From Pseudomonas sp. PB101 (GTDB lineage: Bacteria; Pseudomonadota; Gammaproteobacteria; Pseudomonadales; Pseudomonadaceae), in NCBI RefSeq assembly GCF_009764265.1, contig NZ_RWIR01000067.1, forward strand, positions 62,001-126,000: DNA of 64,000 nucleotides, written 5' to 3'. Below the pieces are notes generated by a model. It worked only from the letters and a program-made list of their open reading frames with translations, was not told the DNA's origin and ran no database searches. Shown one piece after another: positions 8,095 to 17,424 of this stretch. A program made the position numbers and the translations under genes. Positions within the stretch are counted from its first letter, which is position 1; each line of letters opens with the position of its first letter.

Positions 8095-10918
8095 TGAGGG
8101 CCTCCTTGATGCGTGCAGAAGTGATAGGCAGGTCGCGGACACGTTGACCGATGGCATGGGCCACGGCGTTGCCGATGGCGCCGACCACCGGGATCATCAC
8201 CACCTCGGCGATGCCCTTGGACGGGTCGCTTGGCGACAGTGGCGGCAGGATGTCCGCCGTCTGTTTCCACACCGCAACGTGACGCGCCATCGGCAGGCGA
8301 TAACGGTTGAAGTTCCAGTCACCCTCCCCCGGTCCGCCTTCGTACAGCGGCATCTCTTCCATCAGCGCATGGCCGATGCCCATGGCGATGCCGCCTTCGA
8401 GCTGGCCCCTGACCAGTTCTTCCACCAGCACCCGACCGCACTCGACCCACGAGTGGTGGTTGAGCACCGACACTTCGTTCGAACCCTTGTTGACCTTCAC
8501 TTCCACCAGCGTGGCGACCGGGCTGTAGTAAGTCACCGCCGCGTTGTTCAGTTGGGTCGCCGGGTAGGCGATGCCCTGCCGGTCCAGCAGATGGAACCCG
8601 GCGCTGTTCATCTGCGCCTTCTTCGCATTCGGGGCACCGTCACCGTACTTGACCGCCAGGCCGTCGAGCGGCAAGCGCTCACGCACGCCGTCGATGCTGA
8701 ACTCGGCCTCGGCCCAGCTCCAGCGGTTGAAACCGTGCACGGTGGCACCGCTCACCAGGCCACGCTCGTGAACGCGCTTGGCCAGCATGGCGAACGGCAG
8801 CGGTTCCATGCCGTTGGCGGTGAGCTTGCCGTCGACCCAATGGGCGTCTTCGCGGCGCACCACGTAAGGGTTGGCCTGGCCGCCGAAAGGGCCCTGGCGC
8901 CAGATTTCCATGGCCGCCGGCCACAGGCCGTGGTTGAACAGCACGCGCGCCGCTTCGCGGGTGGCGTGGCTGAAGTAGTACGCCGAGTTGGTGGCCGAGG
9001 AAGCCGAAGCCACCTTGCCGACCCAGCGTGGATTGCGCAGGAAGTTGTCCTGCTCGGCCTGGCTCATGATGTACGGGTTGCCGCCGCTGACCAGCTGCAA
9101 CTCTTTCCACTCGGTTTCGCCGGTCTTCACTTCGTGCGCCGGCAGACCGAGGAAATCGGCCACGACCATCGCCTGCGAAGTGGACATGCCGGTGCCGATT
9201 TCGATACCGATGTGGCGCAGGCTGATGCGACCTTCGGCGGTGAATTCAATGCTGGCCATCGGCGCTTCGGAACCGGTGCCGAAGTCTTTCTGGCAGATGG
9301 CAAAGCCGACGCCGTACCAGTTGTCCGGATCGGCGGCTTCGCGTTGCTGCTTGATCGCGGCGCGGTTTTTCCAGGTGTCGTGGACGGCCGCCTTGTCGAG
9401 AATCTCGTGCAGGCGCAAGGCACCGGCCGGGATCGCGCCCTGGGTGTTTTTCATGCCCGAGCGCAGTGCGTTCTTGCGGCGCAGTTCGATGGCATCGACA
9501 CCGAGGCGATCGGCGATTTCGTCGACCATCATCTCGGTCGCCGCCATGCTCTGCAGGGTGCCGTAGCCACGCATCGACCCGGCTTCAACGGCGCGGGAGT
9601 GATAGGCCGTGACCTGCAGATCGTTCTGCGGCATGTAGTAGATCGATTGCGCGGCCGTGGCGCCAACTGCCGCCACGGATGGGCTGTAGTTGATTCGCCC
9701 GCCGCCGTCGACGCTCATCTCGGAGCGGAAAATCTTGAAGCTGTAGTCGTTCTTGTCCACCGCCAACTGGTAGCGAATGTCGAACGGGTGACGCTTGATG
9801 CCGCTCTGGAACTGCTCGTAGCGGTCATTGGCCAGGCGCACCGGCACACCGGCGCCGTACAACGCAGCCAATGCTGCGTAGTAGACGAAAATGTTGTGGT
9901 CTTTCGAGCCGTAACCGACGGTGTAACCCGGGTGCATGTTCAGGTTGGCCAGGCCGAAACGCGACGGCGCGATCATCTTCGCGGTTTCGGTCGCGGCTTC
10001 CAGCGGGCACTGGGTGGCGACGACGAAATGCAGGGTCTTGGTCGCCGGGTCGTACCAGCCGTTGCCGTTGTCCGGCTCCAGGGCGGCCGGCTCGATCGAC
10101 GGGGTCTTGTAGCGCTCGTCGAACACCAGCCAGTTGTCCGGCGGCGTGTCGATCTGCTGCTTCATGCGGTCGGCGTAGAACAACCCGCGCTCGGTCAGGT
10201 TGCCGTGCAGGTTCGGCTGGGAGTTCCACACCGGACGACGGTTTTTCAGCATCGGGAACAGGATCGAGTCCTTGAGGCTGGCGAATTCGTCTTCGTCGGC
10301 CGAGGTCGCACCGCCGACGCGCACGTAGCGGAAGCTGCCGTAGGGATCGCCTTCGTAGAACGGTACTTTCTCGCCGTAGCGGATTGCCTTGTCATTGAAC
10401 TTGAGTTGGTTCTTGGCCTGGCGGAAGCGCTCGAAGTCGTTCCAGATCAGGATCGCCACCGGGTGACCGATGAACATCGGCACCTTGCCGGCCGGCAACA
10501 GTGGATCGGGTGCGTGCTCCTCAGGGAACACGATGCCGTCCTTGACCAGGTCTTCGGCCGTGACGATGCGGTCCGGCTGCAACCCGGCGTCGAGCCACGA
10601 CAGGTCGATGCCGGCAAAGATGTGGTCGGCCTTGATGGTTTTCAGCAGCATGGCGTGGCCTTGCTGCTGCGGCCAGCCCGGCATGTCCTTGGCGCGGATG
10701 TCGCGGGCAAAGACCTTGCTGCCGCAGACCTTGGACAAGGCATCGTTACGGGCGCGCGCCTTGCCATTGTTGCCGAGCCACTGCTCGGACGGCACGGTCA
10801 CGCTGTTTTCCATCAAGGCGGCCAGCGCCTGGCTGCTCAATGGCGTGAGCGTCACGCTCACACCCGCTACCAGCCCGCCCTGAAGGAACGAGCGCCGGGA
10901 TATATCACGGTTGGACAT
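8087..10918 (-). CDS. Tat-exported molybdopterin subunit, aldehyde/isoquinoline oxidoreductase type
   Basis: A 943-residue molybdenum hydroxylase large subunit (xanthine dehydrogenase superfamily, IorB-like single chain). A twin-arginine signal SRRSFLQGG is at residues 8-16. Cofactor-binding segments include AGSMRGYGTLQSMAATEMMVDEIA and a C-terminal GIAEVV.. containing the Glu that corresponds to the catalytic base, though in GIAE rather than the usual GVGE context. Likely chemistry is hydroxylation of an aldehyde or N-heterocycle in the periplasm. It is the first gene of a four-gene operon; AGAGGATG precedes the ATG. The substrate cannot be read from sequence. Confidence 0.9.
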   Translation of the reverse strand: MSNRDISRRSFLQGGLVAGVSVTLTPLSSQALAALMENSVTVPSEQWLGNNGKARARNDALSKVCGSKVFARDIRAKDMPGWPQQQGHAMLLKTIKADHIFAGIDLSWLDAGLQPDRIVTAEDLVKDGIVFPEEHAPDPLLPAGKVPMFIGHPVAILIWNDFERFRQAKNQLKFNDKAIRYGEKVPFYEGDPYGSFRYVRVGGATSADEDEFASLKDSILFPMLKNRRPVWNSQPNLHGNLTERGLFYADRMKQQIDTPPDNWLVFDERYKTPSIEPAALEPDNGNGWYDPATKTLHFVVATQCPLEAATETAKMIAPSRFGLANLNMHPGYTVGYGSKDHNIFVYYAALAALYGAGVPVRLANDRYEQFQSGIKRHPFDIRYQLAVDKNDYSFKIFRSEMSVDGGGRINYSPSVAAVGATAAQSIYYMPQNDLQVTAYHSRAVEAGSMRGYGTLQSMAATEMMVDEIADRLGVDAIELRRKNALRSGMKNTQGAIPAGALRLHEILDKAAVHDTWKNRAAIKQQREAADPDNWYGVGFAICQKDFGTGSEAPMASIEFTAEGRISLRHIGIEIGTGMSTSQAMVVADFLGLPAHEVKTGETEWKELQLVSGGNPYIMSQAEQDNFLRNPRWVGKVASASSATNSAYYFSHATREAARVLFNHGLWPAAMEIWRQGPFGGQANPYVVRREDAHWVDGKLTANGMEPLPFAMLAKRVHERGLVSGATVHGFNRWSWAEAEFSIDGVRERLPLDGLAVKYGDGAPNAKKAQMNSAGFHLLDRQGIAYPATQLNNAAVTYYSPVATLVEVKVNKGSNEVSVLNHHSWVECGRVLVEELVRGQLEGGIAMGIGHALMEEMPLYEGGPGEGDWNFNRYRLPMARHVAVWKQTADILPPLSPSDPSKGIAEVVMIPVVGAIGNAVAHAIGQRVRDLPITSARIKEALNG

Positions 10919-11094
10919 GGATCATCCTCTGGGCGGTTATGGGGTCCGCCCTTCTGGTTATGTTCTGGAAATCTCGAGTCTTGCAGAGGCCCTTTTCGAC
11001 GATGCAAAGGGCTGTTGTTGACAGTGCAAAGCTGACCGAAAGGTTAAGTTTATAGGCTTATGCCTTTGCGGAAAACTAAAAACTGACCAAGGAA

Positions 11095-12036
11095 TCAAAA
11101 AACCGCGACTTTTCGACGCAGCAGTTCGATGAACAACCCTAACTCCCGACTGATGTGCTCGCCCTTGCGCAACAACAACCCGAAGGGTGCCATTTGCACA
11201 TCCAGCTCCACCGGCAGCGCCACCACCAGGCCCATTTTAAGATAGTCGCGCAATGCGGTTTCCGACAGGACCATGATCGCGTCGGTCAGTTGAATCAGCT
11301 GCTGCATGGAGTACACCGAACTGCACTCGATGATGTCCGCCGGCAACGGCAACGCCAGGCGTTGCAACACCTGGTCCAGACCGATGCGCGCCGGGCTGGT
11401 TTCCGGTTGCAGGATCCACGGCCAGTCGTTGACCAACTCGGCCATGTCCAGTTTTTTGCGCCGGGCCAGCGGGTGGCCGGCATGCACCACCACCAGCAGG
11501 CGCTCATTGCCCAGTTGCTCGAATACATAATGCTCACTGTCGGTTGCGGCATTGCGCCGGGCGATGGCGAGGTCGATGCGCCCCTGTTCCAGCAACTGGA
11601 TCACCTGGTCGCTGGTGTCGCCCATGATGCGAATCCGCAACTGCGGATTGAGCGACTTGATTTCAGCGATCGAATCCATCACCAGCCCCGGCGCCGCGCC
11701 CATGATGGTGCCGATGGACAGATAGCCGTAGCCGCCCTGCTGCCGCGCCATCAGGTCTTCGGCGCAGCGGTCGAGGCCACTGATGGCCGACTCGGCGAAG
11801 CGAATCAGTTCCTGGCCGAGTGCCGTCGGGCGCATGCCCCGAGGCAAACGTTCGAACAGGTCGCAACCAAACATGTCTTCAATCTCATGGAGCATGCGGG
11901 TTGCCGCCGGTTGCGACATGTTCAGGCTTTGCGAAGCGCGGTGCAGGTTCTGGCTGGTGCTGAGCGTCACCAGCATGTGCAGATGCTTGTAGCGCAGGCG
12001 ATTGAGCAGGCTGCGAGAGATGGTCGGCGTGGTCAT
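11095..12036 (-). CDS. LysR-family regulator, probably of the rhamnonate operon
   Basis: A 313-residue LysR-type regulator. The N-terminal winged helix-turn-helix spans about residues 12-72 (RYKHLHMLVTLSTSQNLHRASQSLNMSQPAATRMLHEIE), with a slightly long N-terminus as in the GbpR-like branch. Residues 95-300 are the periplasmic-binding-like effector domain. It is divergent from the rhamnonate transporter gene, with a T-N11-A dyad in the 125-base gap, so it most likely controls that operon in response to a sugar acid. It lies upstream of and co-directional with the molybdenum hydroxylase operon, so control of both is possible. Confidence 0.88.
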   Translation of the reverse strand: MTTPTISRSLLNRLRYKHLHMLVTLSTSQNLHRASQSLNMSQPAATRMLHEIEDMFGCDLFERLPRGMRPTALGQELIRFAESAISGLDRCAEDLMARQQGGYGYLSIGTIMGAAPGLVMDSIAEIKSLNPQLRIRIMGDTSDQVIQLLEQGRIDLAIARRNAATDSEHYVFEQLGNERLLVVVHAGHPLARRKKLDMAELVNDWPWILQPETSPARIGLDQVLQRLALPLPADIIECSSVYSMQQLIQLTDAIMVLSETALRDYLKMGLVVALPVELDVQMAPFGLLLRKGEHISRELGLFIELLRRKVAVF

Positions 12037-12053
12037 GGCGGGCCTTTTTTATC

Positions 12054-12070
12054 GATACCCTGAAGGTATC
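12054..12070. promoter_or_regulatory. T-N11-A dyad, candidate LysR operator
   Basis: GATACC-CTGAA-GGTATC is a perfect 6-bp inverted repeat with a 5-base centre and fits the T-N11-A LysR box. It lies 18 bases before the LysR start and about 90 bases before the transporter start. Confidence 0.55.
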
Positions 12071-12161
12071 AGTTGTTAGCTAGATTCGATTTGTAACGCA
12101 TCGATCAGCGGCCGTACAGTCTTCCCCATAAGAACAAATGCCCTACCAAAGGAAAACTGCG

Positions 12162-13457
12162 ATGAAGACTCTACCCGCGCCTCTGCTCGCCAAAATTTCC
12201 TGGCGGCTGCTGCCGTTTCTCCTGCTGATGTACATCATGGCCTTCCTCGACCGCGCCAACGTCGGGTTCGCCAAGCAAGCCTTCCAGGCCGACACCCATA
12301 TCAGTGATGCCGCCTTCGCCTTCGGTGCCGGGGTGTTCTTCGTCGGTTACGCACTGCTAGAAGTGCCAAGCAACCTGATCCTGCACCGCGTCGGCGCCCG
12401 TCTGTGGATGTGCCGGATCATGGTCACCTGGGGCCTGGTCTCCGCCGCCATGGTCTTCGCCCACAACGAAACCAGCTTCTACGTCCTGCGTTTCCTGCTG
12501 GGCGTGGCCGAAGCCGGGTTCTTCCCCGGCGTGATCCTCTACCTCACCTACTGGTTCCCCAGCGCCGTGCGCGGCAAGGCCATGGGTTTCTTCTACTTCG
12601 GTGCGCCGCTGGCGTTCATCTTCGGCAGCCCGCTGTCCGGCCTGCTGCTGGAACTGGATGGCTTTGCCGGTTTCCATGGCTGGCAGTGGCTGTTCGCTGT
12701 TGAAGGCTTGATGGCCACGGCGGTGGGCATCTGGGCCTATTGGTACCTGGACAATCGCCCGGCCGATGCCAAGTGGCTGACCGCCGAGGAACGCCAGCAA
12801 GTACAGAGCCTGCTCGATCAGGAAGACAGCCATAAACAGAACCACGGCCGCAGCCTGCTCAACGTGATTTGCCAACCCTCGGTGCTGTACCTGTGCCTGA
12901 TTTATCTGCTGATCCAGGCCAGCGTCTACGGCGTGGTGTTTTACCTGCCGAGCCAGGTTGGCGGATTGCTCGGCACCAAGGTCGGACTGATGGTTGGACT
13001 GGTCACGGCGATCCCGTGGATCTGCGCATTGATCGCCGCCTACCTGATTCCCGGCTACAGCGACCGCACCGGCGAACGTCGCCGCACTGCTTGCCTGACC
13101 TTGCTCATGGCCGCCGCCGGGATCGCCTGCTCGGTGACCTTCAGCAACCCGCTGCTGGGGATCATCGCCCTGTGCTTTGCCGCCTCCGGCTTCATCGCCG
13201 TGCAACCGGTGTTCTGGACCTTCCCCTCCAGCTACCTCGCCGGCAGCGCCGCCGCAGCCGGGATCGCCCTGATCAACTCGTTCGGCGCCCTCGGTGGCTT
13301 CATCGCCCCGGTATTGAAGAACTGGGCCGAAGGCGCCTTCCATTCCCCGGCAGCAGGCTTGTACGTGCTGTCCGCTACCACCGTCATCGCCGCGTTGCTG
13401 GTGCTGGGCATACGTGCGCCCGGCCATAAAGCATCGAACAAACCGGCCACCGTTTAA
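12162..13457 (+). CDS. rhmT: MFS sugar-acid transporter, RhmT-like
   Basis: A 431-residue major facilitator of the anion:cation symporter (ACS) family with 12 predicted helices. The start of helix 1 and the first loop (WRLLPFLLLMYIMAFLDRANVGFAKQ) are typical of the tartrate, hexuronate and rhamnonate porters. The start ATG 12162 has AAAGGA at the right distance; an upstream ATG at 12138 does not. Its place at the head of the dehydratase-aldolase-dehydrogenase operon points to L-rhamnonate or a related deoxy-sugar acid as the imported substrate. Confidence 0.85.
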   Translation: MKTLPAPLLAKISWRLLPFLLLMYIMAFLDRANVGFAKQAFQADTHISDAAFAFGAGVFFVGYALLEVPSNLILHRVGARLWMCRIMVTWGLVSAAMVFAHNETSFYVLRFLLGVAEAGFFPGVILYLTYWFPSAVRGKAMGFFYFGAPLAFIFGSPLSGLLLELDGFAGFHGWQWLFAVEGLMATAVGIWAYWYLDNRPADAKWLTAEERQQVQSLLDQEDSHKQNHGRSLLNVICQPSVLYLCLIYLLIQASVYGVVFYLPSQVGGLLGTKVGLMVGLVTAIPWICALIAAYLIPGYSDRTGERRRTACLTLLMAAAGIACSVTFSNPLLGIIALCFAASGFIAVQPVFWTFPSSYLAGSAAAAGIALINSFGALGGFIAPVLKNWAEGAFHSPAAGLYVLSATTVIAALLVLGIRAPGHKASNKPATV

Positions 13458-13490
13458 ACCTGACCGCCGTTTAACAAAAGGAATCACACC

Positions 13491-14675
13491 ATGGGCATTC
13501 CAACCATCAAACACGTCCGCGCTTTCACTCTGCGAGGCGGCGGCGCGGATTATCACGACCAGGCCGACGGCCACTGGATCGACGATCACATTGCCACGCC
13601 AATGAGCAAATACCCCGAGTACCGCCAGAGCCGCCGCACCTTCGGCATCAACGTGCTCGGCACCCTGGTGGTGGAAATCGAAGCCAGCGACGGCACCGTC
13701 GGCTTTGCCGTGACCACGGGCGGCGAGCCTGCCGCCTACATTGTCGAAAAGCATCTGGCGCGCTTCCTCGAAGGTGCTCGTGTCACCGACATCGAAAAAA
13801 TCTGGGACCAGATGTACCAGTCGACACTGTATTACGGGCGCAAGGGCATCGTCATCAACACGATTTCCGGCGTCGACCTGGCGCTGTGGGACTTGCTCGG
13901 CAAGATCCGCCAGGAGCCCGTGCACCAGTTGCTCGGCGGTGCGGTGCGTGACGAATTGCAGTTCTACGCCACCGGCGCCCGCCCGGACCTGGCGCAGAAA
14001 ATGGGCTTCATCGGCGGCAAGATGCCGCTGCACCACGGCCCGGCCGAAGGCGAGGAAGGCCTGCGCAAGAACCTCGAAGAACTGGCGACCATGCGCGAAC
14101 GCGTCGGCCCGGACTTCTGGCTGATGCTCGATTGCTGGATGAGCCTGGACCTCAACTACGCCACCAAACTGGCGGTCGGCGCCCACGAATACGGTTTGAA
14201 GTGGATCGAGGAAGCACTGCCGCCGGACGATTACTGGGGCTACGCGGCCCTGCGCAACAACGTGCCCAAGGGCATGCTGGTGACCACCGGTGAACACGAA
14301 GCCACGCGCTGGGGCTTTCGCATGCTGCTGGAGATGGGTTGCTGCGACATCATCCAGCCAGATGTCGGCTGGTGCGGCGGGATCACTGAACTGGTGAAGA
14401 TCTCGGCCCTGGCCGACGCCCACAACGCGCTGGTCATCCCTCACGGATCGTCGGTGTACAGCTACCACTTCGTCGCCACCCGGCATAACAGCCCGTTCGC
14501 CGAGTTCCTGATGATGGCGCCGAAGGCCGACGAAGTGGTGCCGATGTTCCACCCGCAATTACTCGGTGAGCCGGTGCCGATCAATGGCCGCATGCGTCTG
14601 TCGGCGCTCGACCAGCCAGGTTTTGGCGTGACCCTCAACCCGGAACGCCAACTGCACCGGCCGTACAACCGCTGA
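13491..14675 (+). CDS. rhmD: L-rhamnonate dehydratase
   Basis: A 394-residue enolase-superfamily dehydratase converting L-rhamnonate to 2-keto-3-deoxy-L-rhamnonate. The N-terminal signature GADYHDQADGHWIDDHIATP and SRRTFGINVLGTLVVE are, as I recall, near-identical to E. coli YfaW/RhmD. Metal ligands are in LDCWMS, KWIEEALPPDD and VTTGEHE; the catalytic His is in IPHGSSVYSYH. Length fits the family (~400). The start follows AAAAGGAATC and the spacing to the transporter gene is 33 bases, so one operon. Confidence 0.93.
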   Translation: MGIPTIKHVRAFTLRGGGADYHDQADGHWIDDHIATPMSKYPEYRQSRRTFGINVLGTLVVEIEASDGTVGFAVTTGGEPAAYIVEKHLARFLEGARVTDIEKIWDQMYQSTLYYGRKGIVINTISGVDLALWDLLGKIRQEPVHQLLGGAVRDELQFYATGARPDLAQKMGFIGGKMPLHHGPAEGEEGLRKNLEELATMRERVGPDFWLMLDCWMSLDLNYATKLAVGAHEYGLKWIEEALPPDDYWGYAALRNNVPKGMLVTTGEHEATRWGFRMLLEMGCCDIIQPDVGWCGGITELVKISALADAHNALVIPHGSSVYSYHFVATRHNSPFAEFLMMAPKADEVVPMFHPQLLGEPVPINGRMRLSALDQPGFGVTLNPERQLHRPYNR

Positions 14676-14689
14676 GCAAGGAATTGGAC

Positions 14690-15490
14690 ATGAACATGCC
14701 GCAAAACGCGTTTAAAGCCGCGCTGAACAACAGCGAAACCCGGTACGGAATCTGGGCCGGGTTCGCCACCGGCTACGCCGCCGAGATCGTCGCCACCACC
14801 GGTTACGACTGGATGCTGATCGATGGCGAGCACGCGCCAAATACAGTGCCCGGCGTACTTGCCCAGTTGCAGGCCGTGGCGCCTTACTCGACCGCGCCGG
14901 TGGTGCGCGCGGTGAATGGTGACGCCAACCTGATCAAGCAATTGCTGGATATCGGCGCGCAGACGCTGATGATCCCGATGGTCGAAACCGCCGAGCAGGC
15001 ACAGGCACTGGTGCGCGCCATGCGCTACCCGCCCCACGGCATTCGCGGAGTCGGCGGCGGCCTGACCCGCGCCACCCGCTGGGACGGCGTGCCGGATTAC
15101 CTGAATACCGCCCATGAACAACTGTGCCTGATCGTGCAGGTGGAGTCGCGCACCGGCGTGGAAAACGTCGCAGCGATCGCCGCCGTCGAGGGCGTGGATG
15201 CGGTGTTTATCGGGCCGGCGGATTTGTCGATCGGCCTGGGCCATGCCGGCAACCCCGGCCACCCGCAAGTCCAGGAGCGGATTCAACATGCCGTGAACGC
15301 CACGCTGGCGGCGGGCAAGGCCTGCGGGATTCTCGCCCCCAACGAAGAAGACGCACGCCGCTACCAGCGCTGGGGCTGCCAGTTCATTGCGGTGGCCATC
15401 GACATCAGCCTGCTGCGCCAAGGCGCCATGGCCACCCTCGCCCGCTATCGCGAACCCGCCAGCGCTCAAGCACCTTCACGCACTTACTGA
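14690..15490 (+). CDS. rhmA: 2-keto-3-deoxy-L-rhamnonate aldolase
   Basis: A 266-residue HpcH/HpaI class II aldolase. It splits 2-keto-3-deoxy-L-rhamnonate into pyruvate and L-lactaldehyde. The active-site elements are WMLIDGEHAPN, the Glu of QVESRTGVENV and FIGPADLSIGLGH, with the metal held by the Glu and the Asp of the last two. ATG 14690 sits seven bases after AAGGA; a TTG two codons upstream is also possible. Fourteen bases separate it from rhmD. Confidence 0.92.
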   Translation: MNMPQNAFKAALNNSETRYGIWAGFATGYAAEIVATTGYDWMLIDGEHAPNTVPGVLAQLQAVAPYSTAPVVRAVNGDANLIKQLLDIGAQTLMIPMVETAEQAQALVRAMRYPPHGIRGVGGGLTRATRWDGVPDYLNTAHEQLCLIVQVESRTGVENVAAIAAVEGVDAVFIGPADLSIGLGHAGNPGHPQVQERIQHAVNATLAAGKACGILAPNEEDARRYQRWGCQFIAVAIDISLLRQGAMATLARYREPASAQAPSRTY

Positions 15491-15509
15491 TCTGCCAAGG
15501 AGTCGCACC

Positions 15510-16943
15510 ATGCCGTCCGTGCCTGTTTACGAAAACTTCATCAACGGCCAGTTCGTGGCCAGCGCTGCCCACCTCGATGTGATCAACCCGGCCACCGGCG
15601 CCGTGCTGTCGAAAGTCCCGGCTTCGACCGCCGAAGACGTCGATCGCGCCCTCGCTGCCGCCCGCTCCGCGCAAAAGGACTGGGCACGCAAACCGGCGAA
15701 CGAGCGCGCCGGTTACCTGCGCCGCATTGCTGCCAAACTGCGGGAAAACGTTGCGCACCTCGCGCGCACCATCACCCTGGAACAAGGCAAGATCAGTGGC
15801 CTGGCGGAAGTCGAAGTGAATTTCACCGCCGACTACCTCGACTACATGGCCGAATGGGCCCGGCGCATCGAAGGCGAAATCATCACCAGCGACCGCCAGA
15901 ACGAAAACATCTTCCTGTTCCGCAAACCGTTGGGCGTGGTGGCCGGGATCCTGCCGTGGAATTTCCCCTTCTTCCTGATCGCCCGCAAGATGGCCCCGGC
16001 CCTGCTGACCGGCAACACCATCGTCATCAAGCCCAGCGAAGAAACCCCGAACAACTGTTTCGAATTCGCCCGACTGGTGGCCGAAACCGACTTGCCGGCC
16101 GGCGTATTCAACGTGGTTTGCGGTGACGGTCGAGTGGGCTCGGCACTGAGCGCGCACAAAGGCGTGGACATGATCAGCTTCACCGGCAGCGTCGACACCG
16201 GCTCGCGGATCATGGCCGCCGCCGCGCCAAACATCACCAAGCTCAATCTGGAGCTGGGCGGCAAGGCGCCGGCCATTGTGCTGGCGGATGCAGACCTCGA
16301 CCTTGCGGTGAGGGCGATCCGCGATTCGCGGATCATCAACAGCGGGCAGGTGTGCAACTGCGCCGAGCGGGTGTATGTCGAGCGCAAGGTGGCGGATCAA
16401 TTTATCGAGCGCATCGCTGCGGCAATGAGCGCGACCCGCTACGGCGATCCGATTGCGCAGCCTGATGTGGAAATGGGTCCGCTGATCAATCGCCAGGGCC
16501 TGGACAGCGTCAACCGCAAGGTCCGCACCGCGTTGAGCCAGGGCGCCAACCTGATCAGCGGTGGACAGATTGCCGACCTGCCCAATGGTTTCCACTTTCA
16601 GCCAACGGTGCTCGCGGGTTGCCGTGCGGACATGGAGATCATGCGCGAAGAGATTTTCGGTCCGGTGCTGCCAATCCAGATCATCGACGACCTGGACGAA
16701 GCCATCGCCATGGCCAACGACTGCGACTATGGCCTGACTTCGTCGATCTACACCCGCGACCTGAGCAAAACCATGCAGGCGATGCGTGAGCTGGATTTTG
16801 GCGAAACCTACGTCAATCGCGAAAACTTCGAAGCGATGCAGGGTTTCCATGCCGGCGTGCGCAAATCGTGGATTGGTGGTGCGGATGGCAAGCATGGGTT
16901 GTATGAGTACACCCATACTCATGCGGTGTATTTGCAAGGCTGA
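15510..16943 (+). CDS. aldA: Lactaldehyde dehydrogenase, AldA-like
   Basis: A 477-residue NAD-dependent aldehyde dehydrogenase. The motifs are PWNFPFFL, the cofactor loop FTGSVDTGSRI, the catalytic Glu in LELGGKAP and the catalytic Cys in NSGQVCNCAERV. The length and the C-terminal YVNRENFEAMQGFHAGVRKSWIGGADGKHG match AldA. It would oxidise the L-lactaldehyde released by RhmA to L-lactate, completing the non-phosphorylated rhamnonate route. ATG 15510 follows AAGGAG. It is the last gene of the operon; a REP-like hairpin lies past the stop. Confidence 0.92.
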   Translation: MPSVPVYENFINGQFVASAAHLDVINPATGAVLSKVPASTAEDVDRALAAARSAQKDWARKPANERAGYLRRIAAKLRENVAHLARTITLEQGKISGLAEVEVNFTADYLDYMAEWARRIEGEIITSDRQNENIFLFRKPLGVVAGILPWNFPFFLIARKMAPALLTGNTIVIKPSEETPNNCFEFARLVAETDLPAGVFNVVCGDGRVGSALSAHKGVDMISFTGSVDTGSRIMAAAAPNITKLNLELGGKAPAIVLADADLDLAVRAIRDSRIINSGQVCNCAERVYVERKVADQFIERIAAAMSATRYGDPIAQPDVEMGPLINRQGLDSVNRKVRTALSQGANLISGGQIADLPNGFHFQPTVLAGCRADMEIMREEIFGPVLPIQIIDDLDEAIAMANDCDYGLTSSIYTRDLSKTMQAMRELDFGETYVNRENFEAMQGFHAGVRKSWIGGADGKHGLYEYTHTHAVYLQG

Positions 16944-16962
16944 TTGCGCAACACCAACAACC

Positions 16963-16991
16963 GTGCAGGAGCGCGCTTGCTCGCTCCTGCA
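16963..16991. repeat. Short REP-like hairpin
   Basis: GTGCAGGAGCGCGCTTGCTCGCTCCTGCA folds into a compact stem and resembles a degenerate single REP. It may protect the 3' end of the rhamnonate mRNA. Confidence 0.55.
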
Positions 16992-17022
16992 GAATGGGTC
17001 GCAAAAACTCAAATTTCAGACA

Positions 17023-17053
17023 CAAAAAACCCCGGCCTTTCGACCAGGGTCTT
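17023..17053 (-). terminator. Terminator of the Val-Asp-Asp tRNA operon
   Basis: On the minus strand GACCCTGGTC-GAAA-GGCCGGGGT is followed by TTTTTTG. It lies about 70 bases beyond the last tRNA-Asp. Confidence 0.8.
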
Positions 17054-17123
17054 TGCTATCGACTCGAAGTAACCAGTGGTTTCTTCGTAGCTCCAAGGCG
17101 TTCAGTGGGCCTCGGTGCAGATA

Positions 17124-17200
17124 TGGCGCAGCGGACGGGACTCGAACCCGCGACCCCCGGCGTGACAGGCCGGTATTCTAACCGACTGAACTACCGCTGC
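17124..17200 (-). tRNA. tRNA-Asp (anticodon GTC), copy 2
   Basis: A 77-base gene beginning GCAGCGGTAGTTCAG, with anticodon loop CTGTCAC (GTC) and encoded CCA. It is identical by eye to the copy upstream at 17295-17371. Confidence 0.95.
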
Positions 17201-17294
17201 GTATCGCTTTGGACTTTCGCCCAAGTATCTCATGTGACTGAAAGCTTCGGTGCTTTTCAATCGCGAACCAGATCGAAATCTGCTTCGTAAATAA

Positions 17295-17371
17295 TGGCGC
17301 AGCGGACGGGACTCGAACCCGCGACCCCCGGCGTGACAGGCCGGTATTCTAACCGACTGAACTACCGCTGC
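17295..17371 (-). tRNA. tRNA-Asp (anticodon GTC), copy 1
   Basis: A 77-base cloverleaf with loop CTGTCAC and encoded CCA. It is the middle gene of the leftward Val-Asp-Asp unit. Confidence 0.95.
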
Positions 17372-17424
17372 GCGTCGGTGGAGGCATTTCAGCCTACCTC
17401 TTGCTTTCGCAAGTATCTCGGAAG

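Noticed and set aside
8144..11035. A 963-codon open frame on the plus strand
   Set aside because: It is the complement of the molybdenum hydroxylase gene. In high-GC DNA the opposite strand often stays open; its translation is His/Arg/Val-rich with no domain.
12357..14558. A 733-codon leftward frame across rhmT and rhmD
   Set aside because: Antisense shadow of two recognised enzymes with clear ribosome sites on the plus strand.
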